NCBI RefSeq assembly: GCF_964642095.1
Contig: NZ_OZ209244.1
Span: forward strand, 1,798,001-1,862,000
Direction of reading: 5' to 3'
DNA length: 64,000 nucleotides
Source: Fretibacterium fastidiosum
Lineage (GTDB): Bacteria; Synergistota; Synergistia; Synergistales; Aminobacteriaceae
Below are positions 53,601 to 60,355 of this stretch, piece after piece. Position numbers and translations under genes: made by a program. The notes beneath the pieces are model-generated. The model ran no database searches and had not been told where the DNA came from. It was given only the letters and a program-made list of their open reading frames with translations. Each line of letters opens with the position of its first letter. Position 1 is the first letter of the stretch.

Positions 53601-54337
53601 TCGTCGATATGACGGCAGCAGCCCGAGACGAATCGTTGCGGCACATTCAGGCGCGGCGGGAGTGGGTGGAGACGGGGCTGCGGGAACTGGGGTTCCGGGT
53701 GTCCGACTTCGCGCGAATCGCGACCACGTACAACGGGAAGGACTACACCTGGAGCGAGATTCAGGAAATCTACATGGGACTGCGCAACGAGAAGAAGGCA
53801 CAGGCCATCCTGAACGGCAACTTCAAGAACTCTCTCGACGCCTCGGGCGACACAGCGTACCTGGTCAGCCTCCTGAGCGAGGAGCACAAGCGGGCGGCGG
53901 AGCTGGTGGCGGAGGACCACAACCGGAACGTGGACCGCATCGAGGCCGGGATGATCGCGGCGTACCAGAAGGGCATGGAGCGGGAGACGGACTACACGTC
54001 GATACACCGGCTGGGATATCCTGCCGAAGGTTTTCAAGGCGGGGATTGTGACGCTGATGTAAAACGGGGCCCTGCGGGGCCCTCTTTTTTTGTTTTTGCT
54101 TCAAGGGCGCTTCAAGGAGAACAAAAAAGGTTCAGGAGAAAATCTCCTGAACCCTTGCTGTCACTGGTGGGCGATAGAAGAATCGAACTTCTGACCTCTT
54201 CCGTGTCAAGGAAGCGTTCTACCTCTGAACTAATCGCCCCAACGGTGAAACATTATATCAGTCTCTTGCTTTTTGTCAAACCAATGGGCCGTTCCCAGTC
54301 CGCAGGTCGTGAGGCTTCATCGATTGAGCGCGTTTAA
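44684..54337 (+). CDS. Giant polyvalent protein with zincin, toxin-nuclease-like and MORN-like modules
   Basis: A single 3217-residue frame of the polyvalent-protein type that phages and conjugative elements deliver with their DNA. Visible modules: helical leader; HEFGHH zincin (518-523); a barnase/RelE-like block with HRFYIPVWSSDGLKTLRVVA (about 865-885); five 19-residue YwqK/MORN-like repeats (1209-1303, e.g. WHENGRKGYESLPDGTE); an LPD-type block with LDNLNVAREMEQAGKDARA and ATGWERGADGKW (about 1725-1765); HEIQH zincin (1878-1882); a barnase/colicin-E5-like endoribonuclease block LGDIAFLWGNKGAGIAHILE (about 1988-2080); HELAHH zincin (2160-2165); a further nuclease-like block (about 2590-2685); and a long helical tail. 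Codons past about 54030 run over terminators and a tRNA, so the true C-terminus is lost. The N-terminus is also broken, so expression is doubtful. Confidence 0.7.
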   Translation: MLSDPLQNMATFGLGKLFPNAGAVTRTLGGLALNMGGEGLEEVLEGVAANKAVGDPNDWSELGYEGLLGALSGGLFGGGGMAVNAAVNALTKGNKSTPPAAETGAAQAPTDPVAGALEEIRREDDTRQALSGTERAELLRWAHGETGRMAEEAQFAEDGTPENPLSEADLVRYQEIQDAMKRRDYAALSAMRGEAEDARNVAQQDGEQYEQQGVGPAQTAPRQAESTGARGTVRTRTPAELRQLAKDVEARMIAAGHDVEESKAMGLLASEFAHRFAERTGTEAKDALNIEFRRGKAQEKRGTQGKGYAQSSTRQSEEYDPGDPKTWPVGAARDEALALEAWQNFENDDEVETWPESPEKTRALELQKESRQIDAWIENLPREEFDRRLRSDDPEFVWKNERGTELENELHALRKSLRKGKPKGAERRLLQLIEAEEEAAAREAEEEYYQRQAEETKNIRHGRAAMEKVIAEHTDVMDATLKTLPVGWGAPNGRTYFLPDGTSIIDFFETANKSTSFHEFGHHILNKVMEFSGREGVDPQMAKDVETILKEVHVSRKSFDADIKNARRRAHEFFARGFEKYLAEGKAPTKTLRDVFSRIRNWMIEVYERIANIPGKQLSDEMRGVYDRLFASDGAFGDVYGAEDVKAGTNAPAQTQEMVTTTTRKGVEVVMRRASSPAWRTAETDAVAEELERKMLAVGKDREEARVFARVGASVAGMLARRANISPADAMKLTLRRGEDAVQSEGFAQPVNAGVDLGQKVPILDLSGKLEDAKKATPQELFAFLKAEFIGREPNISSDGEALIGIPSNSAARHVVRSSRKGLTYEDMDTRTAGLLSLREVLQNARLIESHKNQKDNKKHLKNVHRFYIPVWSSDGLKTLRVVAHERKSSDGRIPVEVDLNDVIIEGASRNPARLSGTPLSGVLPERQLRRVSEITIADMLRGVKDAEGRPYVGEEYRQIGTKRKNEMDASLAKHRPDLTPEQRTDAISEIEKLGEEVKAGGSPKHEKAATKWLLGGHIILPEDNYKILDALKICEQQHLDPMSFGDPNEILAKYTIKESAAEKRVNPDTVSELSDKKEYPDGITVYTVQNDKAGQAAVRKIIDTHWGEDANPWCLAARGKRGGMTDAWRMWRNYDSIPKRIAFQNGKLLAFCASDKEETQWWDREDESFPAIPYRLGKGDGVIYGYHEDLGHSSKVKEKLKDGTIREFYPSNQIKRIILPGKFLREWYPNGQMQTDYTHGGTKTEWHENGRKGYESLPDGTERQWHKNGQMLYEKLPDGTSHKWAYDGLILSERFSDGTHIEWTWAHGPRGKGVEVIETLPNRTRRVWVLTSAREIKQMPNEAKLDFIRSKQPKYMILPDGTRREYEQEAEVYNQIAYNGTPRQSASGQQEAREDPGALLRRVWGNNLAYQTREDLEGVIAAINGGLTIEGFPDDGVGYFLTREALDRMGLERPNRVGYDENDPTTWPEGPRKEEAVKYRALLDETPLDGDEYEKIEAILDRLCDEEARDAEKEREIYSRLEEWYAGHLNAMKDDAEDRLRDMRLFGVNSLAELYDRMDEAEATPASEWDPELRAFMERFVTVTKYYEPFLGRGPEDYAFYEAGSDPGETMEKPTRWRGVPELEELFLDLAEVEKNLAFDDDKEVQKGLRKEKAGIVKEAHAILKRMHKELDALIDENEARQKALWAKAEEAGIKVEDDQHPETYYQIIGRRGAETLDAAEEGTARLDNLNVAREMEQAGKDARAIRLATGWERGADGKWRHEILDGTFRREGFITNPDLLEFRELERKFIDGDITEEEQARLEELKPVARQIREPSRLSDFYDAPELYAAYPELADINVRFQTGHREISGSYNPFGNTISLNAYLRSDIAKTALIHEIQHAIQNIEGFAGGGSFAMEGENYHRLAGEAEARNAGRRTLLSDKERKERLLAETEDVAREDQIILEGMMEAYSEQQAEETENIRRGQAAMEKVITEQTDVMDAMHREELGDIAFLWGNKGAGIAHILEYHIPEGTRPQEFMRTLVDVIAKGDVGKEYPIQNGRKRRVNITKGPYTVVLGKEYDGKKVNWVVSGWDEDVPDKRTPRPDTPDKGQDFSGATLSEATSSATKRERARGTALSKPPLPQKSKPESAINARLTVQPDGMSLIEFFENANRSTSFHELAHHVFRMLDELSRVEGADPQLRADVDEVLRHAGVTREEFDSEDAEVRRQARTQAHEYFAQGFETYIAEGRAPSRALWGVFRRLRAWMIEVYHDVVQALGIELSPEMRDIYARLLATPEEITAETTVQELAVENAAIKEEIKRYQAELRERTEQEQLGYEAPDEWSFYEVPEDAREAVTGWLGQLEEYEFKRNAHEAVQNVARLIRENGGLRFGDFIVQLGEDLARDVRKRWPGLFRNTTEGPQLALDVLTEALQAHGIDLDVQGLVDWLQENVNEVVKKPAPLVEVNADTLNALVEHLGVDGAREYMTDRRRYLTRLQKALQAEYDQDKNNAQVKADLEATYREQREIAESVKALDQTLSAEGDVVPERTMEPVALTPESGRSIDEADDSELLMLPDGSTALGMIDEDVAAAAGIQAGVIQANVGAVRHAEEKHGAQILDAGYPDVQTFILDSLAEFNEVRRGSGDSLLLIRRGDEKKHPTVAVELINEDGVYRVKTAWFANKNYVSRKKLLATRSATPVNGPASVLASGSGSQEVQGNSRRWSARQTSNSVESIASASKDGNPEAVLTLSEAMRRGYAMAEKYSKAAWRQGVKEGHAKGRAAVEARITALKQKLKERQEVKAEVGELVKGINRMAGSETVTWAAHKEIEQLLSSYDLKRRSKKTLEHRTEVAQWLREDPELAEALNEKDTAHLGETTLNEMTIDDLRALNDQVQQIYDRGAEEYRIWDLERTERKDTIYTDLRDTLEKRKADLPKVVTGPEDLKKQYKGLSGKAAKARDWTYAVTLAKDRFFDWLDHGRTGYHGPFVKYFVDMTAAARDESLRHIQARREWVETGLRELGFRVSDFARIATTYNGKDYTWSEIQEIYMGLRNEKKAQAILNGNFKNSLDASGDTAYLVSLLSEEHKRAAELVAEDHNRNVDRIEAGMIAAYQKGMERETDYTSIHRLGYPAEGFQGGDCDADVKRGPAGPSFFVFASRALQGEQKRFRRKSPEPLLSLVGDRRIELLTSSVSRKRSTSELIAPTVKHYISLLLFVKPMGRSQSAGREASSIERV
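54067..54091 (+). terminator. Terminator inside the apparent 3' end of the giant frame
   Basis: GGGCCC (54067-54072) and GGGCCC (54077-54082) form a hairpin followed by TCTTTTTTT. Directly before it another frame ends DILPKVFKAGIVTLM and stop at about 54060, which looks like the original end of an element gene. Confidence 0.8.
54123..54153 (-). terminator. Terminator of tRNA-Val(GAC)
   Basis: On the minus strand GGTTCAGGAG and CTCCTGAACC (54129-54138 with 54144-54153) form a 10-bp hairpin followed by TTTTTT (54128-54123), 12 nt after the tRNA. Confidence 0.92.
54165..54239 (-). tRNA. tRNA-Val (anticodon GAC)
   Basis: Minus strand: acceptor GGGCGAT pairs with ATCGCCC, discriminator A, encoded CCA. 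The anticodon stem CTTCC/GGAAG holds loop TTGACAC with anticodon GAC. The T arm reads AGAAGTTCGATTCTTCT. It lies opposite the last codons of the giant frame and is the probable boundary of the integrated element. Confidence 0.96.
54252..54279 (-). promoter_or_regulatory. Promoter of tRNA-Val(GAC)
   Basis: On the minus strand TTGACA (54279-54274), a 16-nt spacer and TATAAT (54257-54252) match sigma-70 consensus at all twelve positions. Confidence 0.88.
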
Positions 54338-54379
54338 GATGCCTCCATCGTCCTTTCATATGGCAGGGCTGAAGTGGAA

Positions 54380-55495
54380 TTACGCGAACGCCGCCGCCCT
54401 GGCCAGCTCGTCCCGAATCGCGATGTGCTGCGGGCAGACCTGCTCGCAGTGGCCGCACCGAACGCACTCCGCCGCGCGCTTCCTGCCGTGCCCGCCGACC
54501 AGCCAGGACTCCTGGTGTTTGGCGGCAGCCAGGTCGCTGTAGAGCGTCAGGGCGTTCATCGCCGTGAACGTCCCGGATATCCCGACCTCCACGGGGCAGA
54601 CCTTGGAGCAGTAGTTGCAGGTCGTGCAGGGGATCAGCGGGATGTGGGCAAGTTCCTCCCTGGCTTCCTCCAGCGTTCGCCGCTCCGCGTCGGACAGTCC
54701 CGTGAAGTCCTTCATGAAGGACAGGTTGTCCTCCATCTGCGCCAGGTCGCTCATGCCGGAGAGGACGGTGAGCACGCCGTCCAGGTCCGCGGCAAAGCGA
54801 ATGGCCCACGACGCCATGGAGGCGTCGGCATCGGCCCGCCTCAGGATATTCGCCACCGACTCCGGAGGGGTCGCCAGCATTCCTCCCTTCACGGGCTCCA
54901 TGACGATCACCGGCTTGCCGTACTTCCGGGCCATCTCGTAGCAGGCCCTGGACTGGATGGCCGGGTTCTCCCAGTCGCCATAGTTGATCTGAAGCTGAAC
55001 GAACTCCATTTCGGGATGTGCCTTCAGGATATCCTCCAGCTCCTCCGGCGTGGAGTGGAAGGAGAAGCCTGCGTGCCGGATGAGCCCTTCCTTTTTCTTC
55101 TCCTGCACGAAGCTCCACATGTCGAAGTCATTAAAGAAGTGCGTCCTTCCCTCTCCCAGGTTGTGCAGCAGGTAGAAATCGATGTATCCGGCCCCCGTTT
55201 GCCTCAGCGAGGTCTCGAACTGCGCCACGGCGTCCTCGCGGGTCTTGCATTCCAGCCACGCGGCGTTCTTGGTGGCCAGCTGAAATTTCTCCCTTGGATA
55301 GCGCTCCACCAGCGCCTCGCGAATCGCGTCCTCGCTGCCCGGATAGGCCCAGGCGGTGTCGAAGTAGGTGAACCCCTCCGCCAGAAAGCGATCCACCATC
55401 CGTTTCGTCTGCCCGACGTCGATCGCGTCGCCATCCCTGGGCAGGCGCATCAGGCCGAAGCCCAGCTTTTTGATCCCTTCCTCAAGGCAAGTCAT
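54380..55495 (-). CDS. Aldo/keto reductase with C-terminal 2x[4Fe-4S] ferredoxin domain
   Basis: Predicted oxidoreductase of the AKR/ferredoxin fusion type common in anaerobes. The AKR barrel shows LGFGLMRLPRDGDAID, the catalytic region GFTYFDTAWAYPGSE (Asp and Tyr) and RQTGAGYIDFYLLHNLGEG. The C-terminal ferredoxin-like part has CTTCNYCSKVCP and CVRCGHCEQVCP, two full 4Fe-4S motifs. From ATG 55495, chosen for GGGGGGGAG just upstream, it is 371 residues; longer starts lack such a site. Substrate unknown. It is monocistronic, convergent with nothing, and lies upstream of the tRNA-Val on the same strand. The 55496-55791 spacer shows no gene. Confidence 0.92.
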   Translation of the reverse strand: MTCLEEGIKKLGFGLMRLPRDGDAIDVGQTKRMVDRFLAEGFTYFDTAWAYPGSEDAIREALVERYPREKFQLATKNAAWLECKTREDAVAQFETSLRQTGAGYIDFYLLHNLGEGRTHFFNDFDMWSFVQEKKKEGLIRHAGFSFHSTPEELEDILKAHPEMEFVQLQINYGDWENPAIQSRACYEMARKYGKPVIVMEPVKGGMLATPPESVANILRRADADASMASWAIRFAADLDGVLTVLSGMSDLAQMEDNLSFMKDFTGLSDAERRTLEEAREELAHIPLIPCTTCNYCSKVCPVEVGISGTFTAMNALTLYSDLAAAKHQESWLVGGHGRKRAAECVRCGHCEQVCPQHIAIRDELARAAAFA

Positions 55496-55791
55496 CGTAA
55501 CTCCCCCCCATGTTTTTCGCCCTGACACAAGTTCCGTCAAACCGCCCAAGTTCAGCGGCATCGGGTCAAAAGCGCCGCCACTTTGGGATAGCGTCAGTGT
55601 ATATCCTGAAGTCGACTCCGGGTCAAGATGGAAATGGATGAAACCATGTCACGCTGTAAGGGCGATACCGTGTGAAAAAACGACTTCAACTTACCCCAAA
55701 GCATTGTTTTTATATGTGCTTCATTGGCAAGACCGGAGGTGAAAAAAGATTGGTCTGCGATGGGGGTAGGGTGTTAAATGCCCGCTGAGGC

Positions 55792-56325
55792 TCAAAGCGC
55801 CGTACCGCGCCGGGGCACGAAAAGGCGCGACATGTCGACGCCCTCCAGGGTCAGGAGCTTTTGCTTTTTGTCCACGCCGCCGGCGTAGCCCGTCAGGCTT
55901 CCGTTCGCCCCCACCACTCGATGGCAGGGCACGATGATGGAGATGGAGTTGTGTCCCACGGCACCCCCCACGGCCTGAGCGGACATGCGGGCCAGTCCCC
56001 GCTGCCTTGCGAGCCGGCCCGCGATGTCCCCATAGGTCACGGTGTGACCGAAGGGGATGGCGCGCAAAATCTGCCACACCGCAAGCTGGAAGTCGGAGCC
56101 GATCTCCTTCAGGGGAGGAGTGAAGTCCGGAGCCCGACCGGAGAAGTAGACGTCGAGCCACCGCCGCGTGGTGTCAAAGACCGGCAGATTCCCTTCCTCC
56201 GTATCCTCCGTGATCTTGTCGCAGAAAAATTTTTCGCCGTCAAACCAGAGCCCGATCAGGCTCTCGCCGTCGCTTCCCAAGGTGATGGCTCCCAGGGGCG
56301 ACGTGTAGCGTCCAAGGTATTGCAT
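55792..56325 (-). CDS. ogt: Methylated-DNA--protein-cysteine methyltransferase
   Basis: Suicide DNA-repair protein that removes O6-alkyl groups from guanine. The active-site PCHRV holds Cys134, with the upstream DNA-binding wing FQLAVWQILRAIPFGHTVTY and VGGAVGHNSISIIV, and GYAGGVDKKQKLL after it. The length of 177 residues fits the Ogt type without an Ada regulatory half. ATG 56325 has GAGGAGGAGCACCC upstream. The 301-nt spacer 56326-56626 to the divergent hydrolase gene shows no gene or strong promoter to me. Confidence 0.95.
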   Translation of the reverse strand: MQYLGRYTSPLGAITLGSDGESLIGLWFDGEKFFCDKITEDTEEGNLPVFDTTRRWLDVYFSGRAPDFTPPLKEIGSDFQLAVWQILRAIPFGHTVTYGDIAGRLARQRGLARMSAQAVGGAVGHNSISIIVPCHRVVGANGSLTGYAGGVDKKQKLLTLEGVDMSRLFVPRRGTAL

Positions 56326-56626
56326 GGGTGCTCCTCCTCATACCGGCGCCCTGAAGGCACAGAGGGGCGCGTCGCAGTCGCCGCACCTCTCCACGTTCTG
56401 CAGGCAGGTTGCAGCCCTGGGGGGCCCTTCGCCCCGCCAACACGAGTATAGTATAGCGATTTTTTCCTGGGACATACGGTTGTTGTCGGCCATGGAAACG
56501 GCCTTCCGAGGCCGGCCTGCGGGGCAAAATGAAAGGCGCGTTCCATCTGTTAGAATGGACGAAAAGACGGGGTCGTCCCCGACACCCCGCCCGCTCCTGG
56601 GGACGGCAGATGAGGAGGTCTAGCAG

Positions 56627-57181
56627 ATGTTCATCAACATTCATGGATTCGGAGGGCAGGGGGAGAATACGAAATACCTCTGGCTTCGAAAGACGTACCC
56701 GGAGGAGGAGATATTCTGCCCCACCTTCGACTACACCACGGCGCATCCGGAGGAGGTCCTGTCGCGTTACGAGGCGGAGGTGCGCGCCCAAGTCAAGGCG
56801 GGCCGGAGCGTGAGGGTCGTGGGCACGTCCTGGGGCGGCTTCTTCGCCTACTGCCTGAACGCCCTGTTCCCCAGCCTGCCCACCGTCCTCGTGAACCCCT
56901 CGCTGAACCCCCACCTGTCGAGGCGCTGCATCGTGCTGAACCATGACCTGTTGCTGGAGTACATGGAGGTTCTGAGCCGCCACATGCTGCGCCACAGCGA
57001 CGCGAGCTGTGCCGTCATCATCGGTTCCCGGGACGAGGTCATCCCCCATGAGGTCGTGACGGTCCCCATCTTCGCGCCGGAGAGCGTACACCGCTTCGAC
57101 GTGCAGCACAGCTTTGACATGGACGCGGAGCCGGAGTTGCCCCGGCTCATGATGGAGCACTTCGGGAGGACCTTTGCCTGA
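56627..57181 (+). CDS. YqiA-like alpha/beta hydrolase (UPF0227-type esterase)
   Basis: Small alpha/beta hydrolase of 184 residues. It starts with a family-typical strand and oxyanion turn (MFINIHGFGG), has the nucleophile elbow GTSWGG with Ser68, a late acid in GSRDEVIP and a His in VQHSFD, giving a complete Ser-Asp-His triad. The size and short cap match YqiA/YcfP esterases. Substrate unknown. ATG 56627 has GAGGAGGTCTAGCAG upstream. It is convergent with the ABC efflux operon. Confidence 0.8.
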   Translation: MFINIHGFGGQGENTKYLWLRKTYPEEEIFCPTFDYTTAHPEEVLSRYEAEVRAQVKAGRSVRVVGTSWGGFFAYCLNALFPSLPTVLVNPSLNPHLSRRCIVLNHDLLLEYMEVLSRHMLRHSDASCAVIIGSRDEVIPHEVVTVPIFAPESVHRFDVQHSFDMDAEPELPRLMMEHFGRTFA

Positions 57182-57283
57182 GCGGAGAACGCTTTGAGGT
57201 GGACCGCCCATTGCAGAGGTCAGCGGACGGCAACCGGAAGGCTCTCTGAAGGGCGTAGCTCCTTTTTAAAATTTCAGGGAATC

Positions 57284-57298
57284 GCTGAAGGATACCCT
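57284..57298. repeat. 15-bp repeat shared with the transposase-remnant flank
   Basis: GCTGAAGGATACCCT here matches 7862-7876 exactly, and both are followed by AT-rich text with TTTTAAC. The 7.9-kb copy lies at the edge of the ISNCY-like remnant, so this may be a solo insertion-sequence end in the 57182-57435 convergent spacer. No other feature is seen in that spacer. Confidence 0.4.
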
Positions 57299-57435
57299 GA
57301 GGTTTGATGTTCCTTGACTTTTAACAACTTTTGAAGATCGATCAACCCTTCCTTAAGTTTCTCGTTTTGGAAGCGATGGGGCGTGAGGGGCTTCGGTCGT
57401 TGCCCTCCAGGGATGAGCGCTGTCAAAAATGCCCC

Positions 57436-59220
57436 CTAAAGCAGGGACGCTGGGGCCGCGTCCTGTCTCTCGATCAGGGCGATGAACGCCTCCTCCAGGG
57501 TCGGGTCGGGACAGGCCTCCGTCCGCACGGAGGCCTTGAGCGCGTCGGGAGGGCCGGAGGCGATCGTCCCGCCCCGGTACACCAGCGCGATGCGGTCGCA
57601 GTACTCCGCCTCGTCCATGAAGTGCGTCGTCACCATCACGGTGACGCCCTTCAGCGCAAAGCTGTTGATGCAGGTCCAGAACTCGCGCCGCGTCACGGGG
57701 TCCACGCCGCTCGTCGGCTCGTCCAGGAACAGGACGTCCGGCCCGTGCATCACGGCGCAGCCCATCGCCAGGCGCTGCTTGAAGCCGAGAGGCAGCGAAC
57801 CCGCACGGGAGGAGAGGTAGGGGGCGAGGCCAAAGGTCTCGACCACGCGCTCCAGCGCCGCGTCGCCCCTCAGCCCGTAGATGCCGGAGAAGAACCGCAG
57901 GTTCTGCAGCACGGTCAGGTCCCCGTACAGCGAGAACTTCTGCGCCATGTAGCCCAGTCGCGCCCGCGCCGCGCCGGGAGCCGTCCTGAGGTCCAGCCCC
58001 GAGACGGCGCACTCGCCCTCCGTGGGGGTGAGGAGCCCGCACATCATCTTGAACGTGGTGGACTTTCCGGCTCCGTTGGGCCCCAGGAGGCCAAAGATCT
58101 CGCCCCGTTCGATCGAGAAGGAGACGTCGTCCACCGCCGTGAAGTTCCCGAACCGCTTCGTCAGGTGCCGCGCCTCCACGGAGACGCGGCCCGTCCCCTT
58201 TTCCTCGAAGAACGCCGCCACCGCGTCGCTGCCGCGCCGGGCTCCGCCCAGGAGCTGCATGAAGGAATCCTCAAAGCGGGGCGGCGCAGGCCTGAGCGTA
58301 AGGCGGGAAGAGGGATCGGCCAAAACTTCGGCCTCGCAAGCGATGGCGTCCAGGTTCTCTCTCAGCTCCGCACCGTCGTCGCTGGTCAGAACGCGCACGC
58401 TGGAGCCCTGGATGACCGCGTCCAGGGTACACTTACGCTCCATCAGGGGGGCGATTAGCTTCCGACGCCTCCCGCCGGCCCCGCCCAGCAGGAAGACCCG
58501 GCCCTCGACGCGCTTTGCCAGGTCCTCCGGCGTCCCGTCGTAGAGCAGCTTGCCCTCGTTGAGGAGCAACACCGCGTCGCAGGCCTCCGCCTCGTCCAGG
58601 TAGGCGGTGCTCCAGACGACGATCCGGTCCCGAACCAGGAGCCCCCGCACCATGCGCCACAGCTCCCGCCGCGCCAGGGGGTCCACGCCCACGCCCGGCT
58701 CGTCCAGCAGCAGGACGGGAGGCCGGGAGAGCAGCGTACAGGCCAGGCCCAGCTTCTGCTTCATGCCGCCGGAGAGCCGGCCCGCCAGGCGGCCCGTGAA
58801 GGGCTCAAGCCCCGTGAAGGCCAGGAGCTCCGCATAGCGGTCGGTCCGCTCCCGGCGGGGCACGGAGCGCAGCTCGGCGTACAGGTTCAGGTTCTCCATG
58901 ACCGTCAGGTCCTCGTAGAGCCCGAAGCGCTGCGGCATGTAGCCGACCCGCTCGTGGATGGCGTCCGCGTCCTCCGCCGTGTCGCACCCGCACACGGAAA
59001 CCCGCCCTGCGGTGGGCGCCAGGAGGCCGCAGAACAGGCGCAGGAGCGTCGTCTTGCCCGCGCCGTCCGGCCCCACCAGCCCCGTGATCCGCCCGCCTCC
59101 AATGCGGGCCGTGATCCCGTCCAGCGCGGTGCGTTTGCCGAAGGTGCGGACCAGCCCCTCGACGACGATCTCCGAGGTCTTCTGGGAATCGATGGGCAGC
59201 CGCTTCTCGACCTCGCTCAT
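57436..59220 (-). CDS. ABC exporter, double ATP-binding protein (YbhF/YhiH type)
   Basis: Two fused ABC ATPase domains in 594 residues, powering an ABC-2 drug or solute exporter. Domain 1 (about 18-240) has Walker A GPDGAGKTT, signature LSGGMKQ and Walker B VLLLDEPGVGVDP. Domain 2 (about 345-580) has Walker A GPNGAGKST and Walker B VLFLDEPTSGVDP, but its signature reads LPLGFKQ, a variant often seen in this subfamily. The ATG overlaps the end of the HlyD-type gene by 4 nt (59217-59220). The whole set reads permease, permease, adaptor, ATPase from high to low coordinates. Confidence 0.95.
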   Translation of the reverse strand: MSEVEKRLPIDSQKTSEIVVEGLVRTFGKRTALDGITARIGGGRITGLVGPDGAGKTTLLRLFCGLLAPTAGRVSVCGCDTAEDADAIHERVGYMPQRFGLYEDLTVMENLNLYAELRSVPRRERTDRYAELLAFTGLEPFTGRLAGRLSGGMKQKLGLACTLLSRPPVLLLDEPGVGVDPLARRELWRMVRGLLVRDRIVVWSTAYLDEAEACDAVLLLNEGKLLYDGTPEDLAKRVEGRVFLLGGAGGRRRKLIAPLMERKCTLDAVIQGSSVRVLTSDDGAELRENLDAIACEAEVLADPSSRLTLRPAPPRFEDSFMQLLGGARRGSDAVAAFFEEKGTGRVSVEARHLTKRFGNFTAVDDVSFSIERGEIFGLLGPNGAGKSTTFKMMCGLLTPTEGECAVSGLDLRTAPGAARARLGYMAQKFSLYGDLTVLQNLRFFSGIYGLRGDAALERVVETFGLAPYLSSRAGSLPLGFKQRLAMGCAVMHGPDVLFLDEPTSGVDPVTRREFWTCINSFALKGVTVMVTTHFMDEAEYCDRIALVYRGGTIASGPPDALKASVRTEACPDPTLEEAFIALIERQDAAPASLL

Positions 59221-60248
59221 CTTGACGCCGCGCCCTCGGAGGCCTCGATGGATTCCATCAAGACGGTGACGGGCATCCCGTTCTTGAGCCGCCCATCCCG
59301 ATCGTCCTCCACCAGAATTCGAGCGCGGTAGACCAGGTCGGTGCGCAGGTCCTCGGTCTGCACCTGCTTGGGGGTGAACTCGGCCGTCGGGGAGATGAAG
59401 GTGAGCGTGCCCTCGATGGGGGCGGGGGACGAGTCCGTGACGATTTGGGCCGGCATGCCCACCCGGACCCGTCCCAGCTGAGGCTCAGGGATGTAGGCCC
59501 GGACCTGGATGGGGCGCTCGAGGGCCAGGGCGTAGACGACCTGGCCGGCCCCCACGACGGTTCCCGGTTCGGTGACGCGGGTCAGGATGGTCCCATCGGC
59601 CGGGGAGCGCAGCTCCGTGTCCGAAAGGGCGTTCTCGGCCGCCGCAAACCGGGCGCTGGCCGCCTCATAGGCCGCCTCCGCCGCCTCGATGTCCTCCCTG
59701 CGGTAGCCCTCGCGCATCAGGGCCAGAGCGTTCTCGGCCGCTGCAAGCTCTGCCCTCAGTGCGTTGCGTTGCGACGACGCCCGGTCCAACTCACTCTTGG
59801 CGACGGCCTTCTGGGCGAACAGGTTCGAGATGCGGCTGTAGTCCTTCTCGGCCAGGTCCAGCGACGCCTGGACCCGATCGCGCTGCGCCGCCGCCTCACG
59901 GACCTCCTCGGTGCGGAACCCCCGGTGCAGCTTGTCCAGGGCCGCCTTGGCCTGGAGCATGGCCCCCCTGGCCTCGGAGCGTTTGATGCGGTAGGGGACG
60001 GGGTCCAGGATGCTCAGCAGGTCGCCGGACGCCACCCTCTCGCCCTCCTCGCGGTAGACCGCCTCGACGCGGCCCGATACGCGAAAGCCCAGGAGCACCT
60101 GTCGGATCTCCACGTTGCCGTAGAGCCGAATCCGATGGGGGTCCTTCTCGCGGAAGCGATCGATCAGCCCATCGAGCTCCCCGTTCGCGTAGAGCGCGCC
60201 GAGGACGGCAGCGAGAACGAGAAGCAGAAGGGCGAACCGTTTTTTCAT
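59217..60248 (-). CDS. HlyD-family periplasmic adaptor (YbhG type)
   Basis: Membrane fusion protein linking an inner-membrane exporter to an outer-membrane channel. A signal or anchor (KRFALLLLVLAAVLGALYA) is followed by the lipoyl-type half GNVEIRQVLLGFRVSGRVEAV and the hairpin coiled coil (residues about 95-210, Ala/Glu/Arg-rich). The second half-motif LRSPADGTILTRVTEPGTVV and beta-barrel PIQVRAYIPEPQLGRVRVG complete it. ATG 60248 has AAAGGAGTC upstream; longer in-frame starts enter a GC-rich hairpin spacer. A TolC-family gene at 39.4 kb could be the partner. Confidence 0.92.
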   Translation of the reverse strand: MKKRFALLLLVLAAVLGALYANGELDGLIDRFREKDPHRIRLYGNVEIRQVLLGFRVSGRVEAVYREEGERVASGDLLSILDPVPYRIKRSEARGAMLQAKAALDKLHRGFRTEEVREAAAQRDRVQASLDLAEKDYSRISNLFAQKAVAKSELDRASSQRNALRAELAAAENALALMREGYRREDIEAAEAAYEAASARFAAAENALSDTELRSPADGTILTRVTEPGTVVGAGQVVYALALERPIQVRAYIPEPQLGRVRVGMPAQIVTDSSPAPIEGTLTFISPTAEFTPKQVQTEDLRTDLVYRARILVEDDRDGRLKNGMPVTVLMESIEASEGAASR

Positions 60249-60355
60249 GGAAAAGACTCCTTTCTTTCTCCGGGGCTCCTCCCCGGAACCCCGGCAAGGG
60301 CCGCGGGCCCTTGCAACCCGATTTATGGACCGATCGGGGAAAAACGGCGCAGGGG

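Noticed and set aside
54165..54239. attL/attR direct repeat of the tRNA-Val 3' end
   Set aside because: I looked by eye for a copy of the T-arm and acceptor sequence on the left side of the element (43.2-44.6 kb) and did not find one.
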